The notes: a model not told the origin generated them from the sequence alone. A stretch of 64,000 nucleotides of DNA from Taxillus chinensis (GCA_023512835.1 CM042088.1:34489664-34553663); one strand, 5' to 3'; positions 35,421 to 47,590 are shown, counted from the first letter of the stretch. A program made the numbers and translations.

Positions 35421-36083
35421 ATAAAACATAATAGAGTAGTGTTAACATAATATGATTTATTGTCATATAGTCACATAATGATGATATTCGAATAATAATA
35501 AGATATTTAACAACATTAGGAAATAAATCTTGCAATGATAACCCCGAAAGGTTACTTAGTCCCAATCAATAAAATTAATTTTTAAGAGAGGTTATAAAAG
35601 AGACTAAAGTCTCCTTACAAATAAAATAAAGAAATAAAGATGGAAAGAAAAAGTGAGACATAGAGAAGGCTAAAGAAAACCCATTAATATCCTTTTATCA
35701 TTTCTCGTATTACATCTTAAAACCTCACAACACTTGATTAATTTTTAAATTACTTAAATTTTCTTTGTTATCATGAGATTAAACCGCCTTATGAGACATT
35801 TAGAGAAAATCCATCACTTAAATTAGTTTTGCCTCTATGGAATTAAACCAGCTCATGAGACATAAAATATAAATTAGATGGTAAAACCAATCATAGACAA
35901 TTATTAATTAATTTTGTTCTACAGGTTAAACTAGCTCACATGGTACTGAGAGAAAATATAAATTAGGTGGTAAAATCAACTATATAGATAAATCATTATG
36001 AGTTGAAAATAAATTTTAAGATTACTCAATATCCACCCTCCTTTCGTGAAATTTGGACGTTAAACAAATTAATTTCTTGAAAC

Positions 36084-36088
<5 letters not shown>
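35421..36088. other. AT-rich sequence, no gene seen
   Basis: Contains three imperfect repeats of a 60-70 bp phrase (TTAAACC(A/G)GCTCATGAGACAT and AAATATAAATTAG(A/G)TGGTAAAA) between 35760 and 35990, but no coding signal. Confidence 0.55.

Positions 36089-36174
<86 letters not shown>
36089..36174. repeat. (AG)43 microsatellite
   Basis: Uninterrupted AG dinucleotides for 86 bp, the longest simple repeat in the window. Unlike the other GA tracts here it does not lie in a recognisable LTR leader. Confidence 0.97.
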
Positions 36175-36177
<3 letters not shown>

Positions 36178-38277
36178 ATAAGTTAGGATGAAATGATTTA
36201 AGACTTGAGTGTCTATTTATATTGTAAGTTCAATTGTAAATTTATAAATAAATAATGACTTTTTTTTATAAATTATAAAATCTAATTAATTAAATATGTG
36301 ATCTATCTACTTAGAGTATTAGTAGAAAATTTCCTATAGAAGTTCGTTTCTCTTTATTTAGGAAAAAAAAGTTTAAAAAGTTAAAAAATCATCCCTACAC
36401 CAAAAACCCTATATGGTTTTGTACAATATTTTCCAATGCATTGGGAAACACTGCTTCATGTTAAAATCATTCCCTATAATTATTAAATTATATATAAAAA
36501 ATTTCACTCACCCCTCTCTTTTACGTTTTCCGTAAATTTTATTTTTATTTCATATTAGATTATAAAAACTTATTATTAAATAGAAAAGTAATATAAAATA
36601 TTATTTTAATTATATAAAGAGTGATTAAGGTATTCTATTATGATGTATATTTACATAGGAAAACAAAAAATAGGTTAAATATGTAAAAGTAAGGAAAATG
36701 ATTAGATGTCTACTGCAACTGCCCTTATTACCAACCAATAGGGATAACATTGGGTCAGGACGGGCCAGGGTATTGCCTGACCCAAAAATATATAGCCCGA
36801 CTCGATGTTTGGGCAGTTCCAAGAGGGATAAGTTGGTATTTTTTACTCTATATTTCTTTAAAAATTTTGAATCGGGGTGAATCGGACAAGACTCAGATCC
36901 AACCCAATGTCTTGTTGAGACGAGTTAACTCAGAGCTAGACAATTCGAGACAGGTTGAGTTCATTTTGACATCCCTACCAACCTATCACAACCGACCTAT
37001 AAGCCACCTTTTATCTTTTTTTATATTTATATTTATTATTTTACTTTTTATTATATTAGTATTTATCAAAAATTTACTACTTATTCCTACTTTTTAATTT
37101 TAATGTGTTGAATTTGTTTTATCTTAATCTAATATTACATATAAGAAATTATTTATTTAATATAATTAATTAAAATAATTTAATGTAATTAATTAAAATA
37201 ATTTAATGTAATTAATTAAAATAATTTAATGTAATTAATTAAAATAATTTAATTTAATTAAAACAAATAACATAATTAATTATTTTAATTAATTAATTAT
37301 AATAATTAATTATATTATTTGTTTCAATTAAATAACATAATTAATTCAATTAAACAGTGAAAAAAACTTTAGTGACATTTTTTAAAATATTGACATTTTT
37401 ATTAATGTTTCTAAAAAATGCGGGCATTTTTACCGAGTTTTTAAATAAATGTTTTTTTACCAGTGTTTTTCAAATGCGTGTATTGGGTACCACCGTTGTT
37501 TTTGTTTTTTTTTGTTTTATATATAATCACTATTGCGGCTGTATTATCAATTGAGAAGCAGTTCTAGAAAACTTTGCGCTGGCTTCTTCGAAAGCTTTAT
37601 AAGATCCTTTGAAGTCAATGCGTTCAGTTCGGTGCAGTTGTTACAATACAAGGAGTGGCCGCTTGAAAAAATGCACTGCTTGGTCAACAACATCGGTTGG
37701 CTGTTCTCGTGCATGCAACATGCTTTACATGGGCAGGGGACGGCGGATTTAAGTTCAATTCAATATTTAATTTAAACGGAATAGCTCCGGTCATTTTTTT
37801 AACTTTGAGTTCAGACTGATTTGGATTTATTGTATAGTATATTAAAACTTGTGAGCAACTGTTCTTAGATTAAATGGATATAGAATGAAGGTGGGATACC
37901 AACTTTTGACATCCGATATAATATTATTGTCAAACATTGTAATGTCCAATGCTTTCGAAAAAAATTTATCATCTTGTTATTGAGTTCCAACTCTAAATGA
38001 ATATACACTGAATTCATTCCGGTCAACCTTAATAATTCCATGTAAAACTATTTTATCTTGGATTAATTTAAAATTAAGTCTAAGGCAAGAAATGTGCAAG
38101 GTTAGAGATGACAATGGGGCGGGTATTGGGTCACCCCGTCTTCATTCCCGTTAAGGAAAAATTATCCGTATTCGCTCCGTGCTCGGCAGGTATCAAATTT
38201 TTCGCTCCATCCCTGCCCAACTGCTATCCCACCCGAGCCCAGCTGACCCTTGCGAAAAATTTTGACAAAATATTTTG
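36175..38277. other. AT-rich intergenic DNA with MITE-like patches, no gene seen
   Basis: Two GC-richer patches (36740-36960 and 38105-38270), containing GGGTCAGGACGGGCCAGGG and ACAATGGGGCGGGTATTGGG respectively, resemble degenerate DNA-transposon ends common in plants, but no terminal inverted repeat pair is clear. Small ORFs here (for example 37533-37775) show no domain. Confidence 0.45.
37163..37254. repeat. 23-bp minisatellite, four units
   Basis: TAATTAATTAAAATAATTTAATG is repeated four times in register; the last unit ends in T. It is followed by AT-rich sequence that is partly self-complementary to 37350. Confidence 0.9.
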
Positions 38278-38286
38278 CAAGAATAA

Positions 38287-38341
38287 GGAATTGAACCCAA
38301 AACCTCCCATGCAGGCAACAAGTCACTCAACCATCAGGTTA
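38287..38341 (-). promoter_or_regulatory. Pol III A/B-box-like pair, left end of fold-back
   Basis: Minus-strand TAACCTGATGG (A-box-like, 38331-38341) and GGTTCAATTCC (B box, 38287-38297), spacing as in tRNA genes. No full cloverleaf can be drawn, so I do not call a tRNA. Confidence 0.55.
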
Positions 38342-39343
38342 AACCATTTTTGTTAAATATGCTTATATATTTATAAAAGATATACTTATAATATAACGTA
38401 TAAATAATTATAACAATAATAATACTATTATTATTATTATTATTATCATTATCATTAATGATAATACTATTATTATTATTATTAATGATAATAATAAAAA
38501 AAAGAGTGCATGATTTATTTTAATAATAATAATAATTAAAAAGTTTATATATTTATATTAGAATAAAAACTAAATGTAATATTAATATTTTGATATAAAA
38601 TACAAATTAATTATATTCAACATTAATTTTGAAGTTATATATTAGTTCACACTAATATACTATATAATTATAAATTATATTACTTTATTATATTTTATAT
38701 GATTTTATTTTATATTAAAACATTACTACTAATTTTAATAAATATTTAATTTTGTTTAAATATAAGTATATATACTTTGTGAGTAATATTATTTTTAAAA
38801 TCAAATACTTAATCATTATTATTATTAGTGGTACTATTTTTGCTACTAATATTATTTATATGTTAGATTTTAAATATATATACTAATTATGTAAACATAA
38901 TAACTAATATTCATTTACGATATATATATATAATAGTTATGGACACACATTTTTACATCAATTGTTAAACTCTAGATACTCAATAATTATAATTATCGTC
39001 AATAATAAATGATAATATGAGTAGTGATAAACTAACTAATATAATTATATATCATGGTTCTAATATTATATATAAACTCACACTTAATAATTATATTAGT
39101 GATAATTTTAATTACGTTAAAGGAAATAAGTTAGAGAAATCCGACTTCTTAAACTATTGTATTGTTTATAGCATAAGTAATATGACAACCATGATATATA
39201 ATTATATTAGTTAGGTTATCACTACTCATATTATCATTTATTATTGATGATAATTATATTACTTAGATTATCACTATTCGTTACTTAAATTATTAGTCAT
39301 TAATTAGAATTTATACATGCATATATAGTGATAATTTGATATG

Positions 39344-39347
<4 letters not shown>

Positions 39348-39384
<37 letters not shown>
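39348..39384. repeat. (AT)n microsatellite in the fold-back right half
   Basis: About 18 AT units; no equally long partner is present in the left half. Confidence 0.93.
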
Positions 39385-39388
<4 letters not shown>

Positions 39389-39943
39389 CTAATTATAATT
39401 AATGTTATTGGTTAATTATACAATACTAATTACATATAAATAATTGGTGTATATATTTAAAATCTAACATATAAATAATATTAGTAGCAAAAATAGTACC
39501 ACTACTACTAATAATAATGAGTAAATATTTGATTTTAAAAATAATATTACTCACAAAGTATATATACTTATGTTTAAATAAAATTAAATATTTATTAAAA
39601 GTAGTAGTAATGTTTTAATATAAAATACAAGCATATAAAATATAAGAAAGTGATATAATTTATAATTATATAATATATTAGTATGAACTAATATATAACT
39701 TCAAAATTAATGTTGAATATAATTAATTTGTATTTTATATCAAAATATTAATATTACATTTAGTTTTTATTCTAATATAAATATATAAACTTTGTAATTA
39801 TTATTATTAAAATTAATCATACATTTTATTATTATTATCATTACTACTACTAATAATAATAGTATTGTTATTGTTATAATTATTTATATATTATATTATA
39901 AGTATATATACTAAATATATAAGCATATATAACAAAAACAGTT

Positions 39944-39998
39944 TAGCCTAATGGTTGAGTGATATGCTGCTTGCAGTGGAGGTTCTGGGTTCGATTCC
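39944..39998 (+). promoter_or_regulatory. Pol III A/B-box-like pair, right end of fold-back
   Basis: TAGCCTAATGG (39944-39954) and GGTTCGATTCC (39988-39998). The mirror copy lies at 38287-38341. The B box fits the GGTTCGANNCC consensus; acceptor and anticodon stems are not recognisable. Confidence 0.55.
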
Positions 39999-40008
39999 TC
40001 ATCTTGGC

Positions 40009-40370
40009 AACACAAAATTAACTAGAGATTGATAACAATTAACAAATCTCCAAATATATTGCTAATTCAAGCAAATTTAAAGAAAATATTGATAAAAGAT
40101 TAATTTATAAGTTAATAAAAAACTAAGTAAAATTTCTCTGTGGCATTATAATGATCGTAAAGGCCATTTATAGTTTCGGAAAAGATTACATATGTAATTA
40201 AAAGATATCTCTTGTTAATTCTTAATTAATAAGATATATATATCGTGTTAATTAAAATAATAAGAAAATGAGAGTAAAATTTAAATGAATTAAAAATAAA
40301 TAAAAGAAAAGCCTTCATTTTTATTTCCATCGTAATATGTGCGTGTTGGCACATCTATGACGCAAGTGCT
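40009..40370 (-). repeat. LTR of old Gypsy copy 1 (3' LTR)
   Basis: Aligns by eye with 47235-47590 and with 51344-51690: shared AATTTATAAGTTAATAAAAA, GAGAGTAAAATTT, TATAATGATYRTARAGGC and ATAAATAAAAGRAAAG blocks. Heavily diverged, so this insertion is much older than A or B. Confidence 0.7.
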
Positions 40371-41024
40371 TTAACTCCTTAAATCTCACAATTTTAGCAC
40401 ATCAAGTTACAAACAAATCAGTTCTTTTGGTCAATGCATCAATGACCCTGTTCTGAATTCCAAATTTATACATAAGTTTGAATGTGAAGTTTTACAAAAA
40501 CGATATCCACTTGATATGCATATTCTTGCTGATCCTTGCCTATCCACTAAGCTATTTCAAAGCCACATAATTAAAATAAAGAATAAATTCTTTACCCACC
40601 AGATAATGCTTCCAATTCTGTAGAGCTTTCACAACTGCATATAACTCCTTATCATAAGTAGACCAAGTCCTTTGAGCTTCACACAACTTCTTGCTAAAAA
40701 AGACTATAGGCCTTTTTCCTCGAGACAACACAGTGCCAATGCTAACTCTATTTGCCTTGCAGTTTACCTTGAATAACTTAGAAAAATCTAAAAGTGTTAA
40801 TATTGATGTCTTACATAATTGTTCCTTTAACACCCAGAAAGTCTTCTTGACCTCTTCAATATTCCATTAGAACTTTATCTTCAAACATTCAGTTAATGAA
40901 GCAATAATGATACTAAATTGCCTGATGAACCTCTTGTAAAAACTAGTAAATCCTAGAAAGCTCTCGAGGTCTGTAACAATCAAAACAGAAAGCTACTCCC
41001 TTTGCTTTGACATCATCTACCATG
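40371..41024 (-). pseudogene. Old Gypsy RT end and RNase H
   Basis: Minus-strand fragments: RELSRIY/LESFLGFTSFYKRFIRQF (end of RT thumb region), a 93-codon open stretch LKEQLCKTSILTLLDFSKLF continuing KVNCKANRVSIGTVLSRGKR, PIVFFSKKLCEAQRTWSTYD and WKHYLVGKEFILYFNYVALK. This is the Gypsy RNase H domain; the usual DAS is CKA and the usual YTDHQALK is YFNYVALK, so catalytic residues are lost. Further decayed text to 40390 resembles the connection to integrase. Confidence 0.85.
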
Positions 41025-41029
41025 ATACC

Positions 41030-42843
41030 CGTCATCACCTGACATTGTCCGTTCTCGTTGCTAGCTTTGAACTTAGTTGGATTGGGTTTTAGTACTTGAG
41101 TCATCATAGTACAACAACATGTACAGAACATTTACATGATGAAACATACAATAAAAACAAAGTATAAAGTCAGCAATAAACAAATTAAAGGAGTGATTGG
41201 CCACCTAAATGTGCTATGAGTCTAGAGAAGAAGGTTTGAAAGTCAATTACATATAAAAAAGGAAGAAACCCTCATGATGCCGAAAGATTTGTACATATTC
41301 TCGGTCTATGAAAGTTACTTATTTTATATTTTCTTATCTCTTTACCTAAAAAGGCATTTTATTTTAGAGAAGAGAAAAGGAGTGTGAATTTTTTTTTTAA
41401 AAAAGGAACTTCAAATATGCAAGGATATAAGAAAAATAAAGAAAATATTGGTACAATTTGTTTTCGACATGAATAGCTAGAGTATGAGCATAGTTGCTCA
41501 TCCTCTGTGGCCATCTATGCCTTTATTTTATGTTTTCTGGAAAAAGGGATTTTTTTGTTTTATTAAGAAAAAAAGTTTGGACAAAATCTTAAGATATATA
41601 CTATTTTTAGTTATTTTTATTTTATTTTCACAAACAACGCAAGTAGAAATTGGTCAATGCTACATGCAATTAAAAAAATGAAAAAGAACCAAGGCTATAA
41701 TATCAAACTTTCTCCTTTTTTTCTTTTTTAAGTTTCATCTTTAGATCTATAAATCTTGGAAAACTTCAATGTCCAAAGTCTATGTTTGTAACTCACTTCT
41801 TTTGTTGAAATGTGATCATTATCCTTATAGTAGCACAATCTCTTCTCTCTATTTATTGCCTATTTTTGCTCCTTTTTCTTGTTATCTTCAAAGATGGAAA
41901 ACAACTATTTATAGATGATAGGTGAAAACCAGCTGACACATTGGAAATAGGGGGACATTGGACATTAATTACATTACTTTGGAGTTCCTATGTGGTGTCC
42001 TGAGGAATCAGTATTTAATTTTTGGAGGCTACTAATTCCCATATTTGAGAAATGGAGTCCCAAGACGTTGAACATTGATTTTTAGAAATTTCACAAATTC
42101 TAGGCATGAAAAACCATGTCACAAAGGAGCCAACGGAAGTAAATAGGGGCAAATCCAAATTCCCAAGTGAAAACTAGCGTCCCCTCAAAGGTGAAAGTCA
42201 AAGATCGAAGCCTCGAAGGTCGAAGCCCCAAAAGTTACATTCTCAAAGGTCGAAGCTCGAAGGTTGAAAGTTGAAACCTCAAAGGTTATAGCCTTGAAGT
42301 TTGATGGTCAAAGCCTTAGAGGTCAAAGGTCGAAGCTTTGAAGGTTGCAACCTTGAAGATCGAAAGTTAAAGGTTGAAGGTTGAAGTTTCAAAGGTCAAA
42401 GATTGAAGTCTCGAAGGTCAAAGATTAAAGCTTCGAAGGTTGAAGCTTCAAAGATTGGAGCCTCAAAGAACATTTGCTTTTGCCTTCACCCAAAATGCCA
42501 AATTATGACATTTTGCGGGGATGATTTCAGAAGCCACCTACTCATGTATAACGTTGTTCTAGAGAAGCTCACATAGTCACATTTTTGGGCCCTTTGGTCA
42601 TGGACGTTAACTGTCTTTTTGATCAAGTTTGACTTTTTATGACCGCAACTATTTTGGCTATAACCTCTTCATTTATACTAAGAATTGAGCATGGTTATGT
42701 GCGTTAGTCTCTAATTTTTATCTTTAATTATATCATTTGGTATGGGCTCTCATGAACTTTGAACATTTCTCGAAGAGGTCCCTAATTTTGGACTTTCGTG
42801 TTAAGTGATTGCATATCCAACCCAAGCAAAATGTAGTCCAACA
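41030..42843 (-). repeat. Family-C solo LTR 1 in the old RT gene
   Basis: Perfect 5-bp duplication ATACC (41025-41029 and 42844-42848). Minus-strand start TGTTGGACTACATTTTGC, end GATGACG (expected GATGACA). 1814 bp. It contains GGTCGAAGC-type short repeats (42190-42475) shared with the second family-C copy. It separates FLGCVVNCDGI from the following RT text MVDDVKAKG. Confidence 0.88.
42180..42475. repeat. GGTCGAAGC-type short tandem repeats
   Basis: Irregular 10-18 bp units built from AAAGGTCGAAGCC, TCGAAGGTTGAAG and variants. The homologous tract in the other family-C LTR is 44880-45110. Confidence 0.85.
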
Positions 42844-42848
42844 ATACC

Positions 42849-43058
42849 ATCACAGTTAACCACACATCCTAAAAACAATATTTTCTTGGCTAAGAAGATG
42901 CACTTCTTCAAATTGGTATAAAATTTATTCTTGCGCAACACAGTGAATACTCACTTCAAATGCTCAATATGCTCATACTTAGACTTCTTGTTATTAGAAT
43001 ATCATCAAAATAAACTACAACAAACTGACAATTAAAAGGTTTGAGTACATGGTTCATC
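42849..43058 (-). pseudogene. Old Gypsy RT catalytic segment
   Basis: Minus-strand MNHVLKPFNCQFVVVYFDDI then LITRS and, after a frameshift, KKCIFLAKKILFLGCVVNCD. The YFDD catalytic motif is preserved. Only about 210 bp of RT remain between the two family-C LTRs. Confidence 0.88.
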
Positions 43059-43063
43059 ATGCG

Positions 43064-45614
43064 TGTCATCACTGGTTTTCGCTCGGGCCCATTTGGGGTG
43101 GGCTCAAACTAAACCAATGGTGAGAAAATTTAAAGTCGCCACAAAAGGTTTATGGGGTACAGTTGGATACCCTCTACCTTGAGAAGAAAAAATGTGGTCT
43201 GCATTATCAGAGAAGGGTTCGAGAATTGGTTACGTGTAGGGAAAGATTAGCACCCCTACAACGCCCTTTCGGTATCTATTCGGAAGAGGAGGTTTTCTAT
43301 TTGTTTCTACTGTTGTGATTGGGTTGGGTTTCCGAGAAAGTCTATGATTTTTATTTAGCTAAGTTATTTGTTAAAGTATGGTTAAAATTGATTTTTTCAA
43401 AGGGGATCCTAAAAGTTTTGGTTTTGAAGTGGAAAATGAAATCTTTTTTGGTTTTGGGTTTGAAAATATTTATTTTGTTTTTATGCTTTTTTTTGTTTTT
43501 GTTTTTTTAGTAACAATTTTTTGTTGTTTTGTTTTTTTGTTTTTGAAAAACGTTTTTTTTGTTTTTTTGTTTTGAAAACGTGTTTTTTGCTTTGCTTTGT
43601 TTTTGTTTGTGTTTTTTTGAAAACTTTTCCCGGTTGTTTTGTCTTGAAAACCCAAAGTCACAAATGCATATCAAAGTAACGAACACATACATTAAAATAA
43701 ACAAACGTGGAGTGTGTGATTATGACATCCACAAATGAAATAACAATTCACTCTCTTCTCTTTTTTCCTTTTCTTCCTTTTTTCTTTGTCTCCCTTTTTA
43801 CTATTAGCTATTACATATTACAAATAGAATGGAGAAAATAACAACTAAATAATGAAAACAATAAACGAAATAGCCCAACGAAAATTATAACATAAGTGAT
43901 AAGAATATGTGAAGATAACAATATAGATATATATAATAATAATGACCGACTTTTCTTGAGCGTAGACGATGTTGTGATTCTTCTTGACTTCGGTGGCGGC
44001 AACGGTGGCTGGAACTGCAAATAAGAACGTTGGCGTTGGACAGAAGTGCAAATACGTCTTTGAGGAGGAGACTTCAAAGGCTGGTCGGTTGGAATTGAGC
44101 CGTAGGTTGGGCGCCACGGACTAAAACTAGAAATGGACCTGTTCCTCTCTTGTTGTCGCTTTTTTTGTTTTATTTTTATTTTTATTATTGGAAATATCAG
44201 GAAAAGAAACGAAAACGAAACTAGGGGGATGAAAAGGGAGTTTCAGAAATTTCTAGGTTGGAGATGGAGAAGAGTGTATGTATGAGTATTGGTAAAGTTA
44301 GGAAAGAAGTGGGGAGAAAAGGAGAGAAAACGAGAAAAAGGAATCAAACTGTGTGACTTTTTTTTGGTGTTTTTGAAGAGAGGTAGTTGGGCGAAATTAT
44401 GGGCGTAAGAAAACCTTTAGGAAAGGGAGAGAAAAAAATCTGGGCGTTTTTTTTTTTTTTTTGGATCAGAGAACTAAGTGTGAAGACTGGGCAGATGACA
44501 GAATAGCAAAACCTTTTTGTTTATTTTTTTGCCATTTTTTTTGGGCGTAATCTGGGCGTTCTCTGGGTCTTATCCTCTCTTTTTGCATAGATAGACGACT
44601 TGCTTTTAAAGGGGTTGGCTCAATTTGGCCGGGCCATCATTATTATGCATTTATTGCTCTATTATGAATGCTAGCATTTTTAATTGTAAGATTCTGACCT
44701 TTGTCTGGCGGTTGGACGACCTGTGTGTAAAATGGGGCAGCTTATGATTGTTTTTTTTTTTTGTAAACACATGCGTCTGACAATCGTTGAAAAGCATCTC
44801 TGACAATTGCCAACTAATAAAAATGCGTCCCGTGAATAATGTGGGAGAGCGACCACGGGTATAAGGCCAAACAGCGAAAGTCAAAGGTCAATAGGGTCAA
44901 TGTGTCGGCAGAGTCGAAGGTCGGTGAGTCGAAGGTCAACGATCAACGGGTCGAAGGTCAACGGGTCAAAGTGTCGGCAGGTCGAAGGTCCACAGTCAAC
45001 AGGTCGAAAGGCTAAGGGTCGAAGGTCAAGAGTCGAAGGTCAGCCCTCGAAGGTTAATCCTTGAAGGTCAATCCTCGAAGACTCGAAGGCAGGCTTTGGG
45101 GCTTCGAGTCTATGAGTTTCTTTTTTAACTTTTAATTACCTTTCTACCCTCACCCAAAATGCTAAAATAGACCAACTTTTGGGGATTGTTTGGGAGGACC
45201 CGTATTTGTGTATATAGACATTTCAGACTATTTCTCACATGCACATTTTCGGACAGTTTGACCAGGGGCATTGACCATCTTTTGGTAAATTTAACTTTTT
45301 CCAACGAAAATTGTTTTAGCCATAACTTCTTCGTTTTAAATCAGAATTGAGCTTGGTCAAGTGCGTTGATTTCCAAATTTCCTCCTCTAAAATTTGGTGT
45401 TGGTCTTGGGGTACTTTCAAGGCTTGTAACAGAGATTATCAATTTCGGGCTTCCCTGTTCGTGCCAATGTATCCATCTTGTGCAAATTGGGGCTAACATC
45501 AATGCCACACCATTCCTTGGTAGTGGGGAATCCTTGAGGACCTGTTCAACAAGGTATATACATATTATATCAAATGGGTTAGTATGTCCAACCCGGACAA
45601 AATGGGGTCCAACA
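43064..45614 (-). repeat. Family-C solo LTR 2 in the old RT gene
   Basis: Perfect 5-bp duplication ATGCG (43059-43063 and 45615-45619). Minus strand TGTTGGACCCCATTTTGTCC to GATGACA; 2551 bp. Contains a T/G-rich homopurine-homopyrimidine stretch (43430-43640), a (T)n run near 44447-44462 and GGTCGAAGG repeats (44880-45110). No coding domain; the ORFs at 43319-43575 and 43811-44117 come from low-complexity sequence. Confidence 0.9.
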
Positions 45615-45619
45615 ATGCG

Positions 45620-46135
45620 TATAAATGTACTAAGAGTGTTGTTAAAACCAAATGACATTACCAACCACTTGAACAACCCCTTGTTGGTCTTGAAAGTAGC
45701 CTTCTATTCATCTCCAAGTTTAATCCAAATTTGATGATAACCACTACACAAATTAATTTTAAAAAATATTTGAGAAGTGATCCCACATGTAACCCACTCG
45801 AAGGATAAGAAATTTATATTCAATAGTAATTTTTTTAATAACACGACTATACACATACATCCTCCAACTCACATCTCTTTTAGGTGTTAATAAATCTAGC
45901 AAAGCACACAAACTCAAACTATCATGAATGAATCTTTTGTCCAATAGTTCTTGGACCTTTTCCTATAAGATCTTTATTTCCTTCGAACTTATCCTATAGT
46001 AAGGTAAATTCGGTAAACTGTTACAAGGTACTAAACCTATATGATGTTGGATGTCCCTCAAAGGTGGTAACCCCTCTGGTAAGTCATCCTGAACAACATA
46101 TGTAAATTCCTCTTACACAACCTTAATCGCAACTG
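45620..46135 (-). pseudogene. Old Gypsy RT N-terminal half
   Basis: Minus strand: KINLCSGYHQIWIKLGDE, KATFKTNKGLFKWLVMSFGF and NNTLSTFIR, which continues in MMNHVLKP across the family-C LTR. Above 45780 the text is too decayed to assign. Stops are present. Confidence 0.8.
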
Positions 46136-46139
46136 ATAC

Positions 46140-46883
46140 CTCTGTCTAGGATAGAGTTGTGAAGACTGCTCTCTATTACAGAGGAAGTGTCGTAAAACCC
46201 TAGTGGTCACGTGGGCCTGCGAGGCTACCTTGATAAGCCTGGGAGGCTACTGTTGAGGGTCTGAGAGACGAGATTTATTTAGAGCCTAAGAGGCTACTGT
46301 GCCTGAGAGGTAATACAATGCCTGATAGGTAATGTTTGGGATTACTTGGGAGGTAATATTATACATGGAGGGCAAGATTGTGCCTGAGAGGCAATAATGT
46401 TTCGGGTTACCTGGGAGGATTGCTTTATATTTTAATGCATGAGTACATAATTGAGTTGGTGATGTATGTGTAGCACTACATGAGCACATGCCTACACTAG
46501 TTTATGAGTTGGGATGGGTCGGGGAGACATGATCCCTACTAAGCTGTGGTCGCTTACTCCTGTTGTGTTTGTATTTGTTTGTTTCAGGTGCCTACAGGAG
46601 TTAGGAGGTTCACCTAAGGTGGAAACTCTGTTTGTGTGTGTTTATTTTATTGGATTGTAATGATATAATGTATCCCCGTACAGGAAGTAATATGTATGTA
46701 TGTTTGCCCTGTGATTTGAAATAAGATTTTTTGTATGTGTGTGATATATATGTGGTATGGTTTAGAGACGACACCCATGCTAAGGTCCCTTTCTGAGTGT
46801 TATCACCAACCCATTGTCCCTTTGGGTGTGGCCATATGGATTCACTAACTGATTTCTGTAGATCAGAAATCCGGGGTGTGATA
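46140..46883 (+). repeat. Truncated LTR of another family
   Basis: Plus-oriented LTR tail ending AAATCCGGGGTGTGATA. It contains irregular GCCTGAGAGGYAAT repeats (46225-46440), GGGGAGACATGATCCCTACT and the polypyrimidine/TTTCAGGTG block at 46550-46588, all shared with the LTR at 59794-61550. Its left end is not defined. Confidence 0.7.
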
Positions 46884-47214
46884 AACAAACTCACCTCTTC
46901 CCCTCATATGAACCTATCAATCAAGTCATCATCAGAATCAAATTGGCTAGCATAATCATAGACTCTCCTTGCTCTTTGATGCTATTCGCTAAGCACTCTT
47001 CTACCACAACCTTCAATATCCATCGAGTTGACACGCTCGGTTAGGTCTTCAAGACCTCATTCCACATGTTGGATTCCCATTCCCTAACTTACAACATCAA
47101 ACTCCACCATTAAAACTCATTGATCGGCTCTTTGGACTCCTGCATTCTAAACAACGTTAAGAACACGACCATCTTGAACAGGAGGACTCATCAGCATCAC
47201 CCAGGCAAAACCTT
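46884..47214 (-). other. Leader/gag region of old Gypsy copy 1, decayed
   Basis: Lies between the PBS and the inserted LTR. No gag motif is legible; orientation is taken from the PBS. Confidence 0.45.
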
Positions 47215-47226
47215 GCTCTAATACCA
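47215..47226 (-). promoter_or_regulatory. Primer-binding site of old Gypsy copy 1
   Basis: Minus-strand TGGTATTAGAGC, one substitution from the Met-tRNA PBS TGGTATCAGAGC. It fixes the minus orientation. Confidence 0.75.
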
Positions 47227-47590
47227 ACTAACATAGTAACTATAAGAGATCAATAACAAAGATCGAATCTCTCAAATAGGTTGCTAATCTAAAAAAACTC
47301 AAATAAGAAATTGATAAAAGTCAATTTATAAGTTAATAAAAATGAGAGTAAAATTTACGTGTGTTGTTATAATGATTATAGAGGCATATTTATAGCCTTA
47401 TAGAGGGTTAGATTCATAATTAATAACCTAATGGCTAAATGAAAACTTTTAATCAATAAGATATCTCACGCTAATTAAAAGTAATAAGAAAAGAAAAGAA
47501 AATCTTTAATTAATTAAGGATAAATAAAAGGAAAGTTTTCATCATAATCTCTATTGCAATACATGCATGTAGGCACACGCCTATACCGTC
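47227..47590 (-). repeat. LTR of old Gypsy copy 1 (5' LTR)
   Basis: Homologous to 40009-40370 and 51344-51690. Directly adjoins the PBS. The outer end near 47590 is approximate. Confidence 0.68.

Larger units (their letters stand above)
38278..40008. mobile_element. Large fold-back element with tRNA-like ends
   Basis: The two halves are long inverted repeats. For example 38340-38400 is the near-perfect complement of 39880-39955, 38540-38800 pairs with 39560-39790, and 38984-39057 with 39186-39260. Arms are about 0.75 kb around a loop of about 130 bp. Each outer end carries A-box/B-box-like sequence in outward-in mirror orientation (see separate entries). The body is extremely AT-rich with no transposase ORF; the 65-codon ORF at 39017 is part of the AT-rich stem. 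It may be a Foldback-type non-autonomous transposon; no target duplication was identified. Confidence 0.75.
40009..47590 (-). mobile_element. Old Ty3/Gypsy element (copy 1), minus strand, nested and decayed
   Basis: On the minus strand the order is 5' LTR (about 47227-47590), PBS (47215-47226), a poorly preserved gag/leader, RT split in three pieces by two solo LTRs, RNase H, then an LTR (about 40009-40370) homologous to the 5' one. Integrase is missing between about 40370 and 40390, implying an internal deletion. The RT/RNase H style (FVVVYFDDIL, FFSKKLCEAQRTWSTYDKEL) differs from elements A and B. A third related LTR lies at about 51344-51690. Ends are approximate. Confidence 0.75.

Noticed and set aside
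36089..36174. GA tract as evidence for another LTR leader
   Set aside because: No TATA, GTAGG junction or LTR termini are found around it.
39941..40000. A functional tRNA gene
   Set aside because: A and B boxes are present but acceptor and anticodon stems cannot be formed, and a mirrored copy lies at the other end of the fold-back element.
43319..43661. Overlapping ORFs on both strands rich in Phe/Leu or Lys/Asn
   Set aside because: They derive from low-complexity GTTTTT-type sequence inside a family-C solo LTR.
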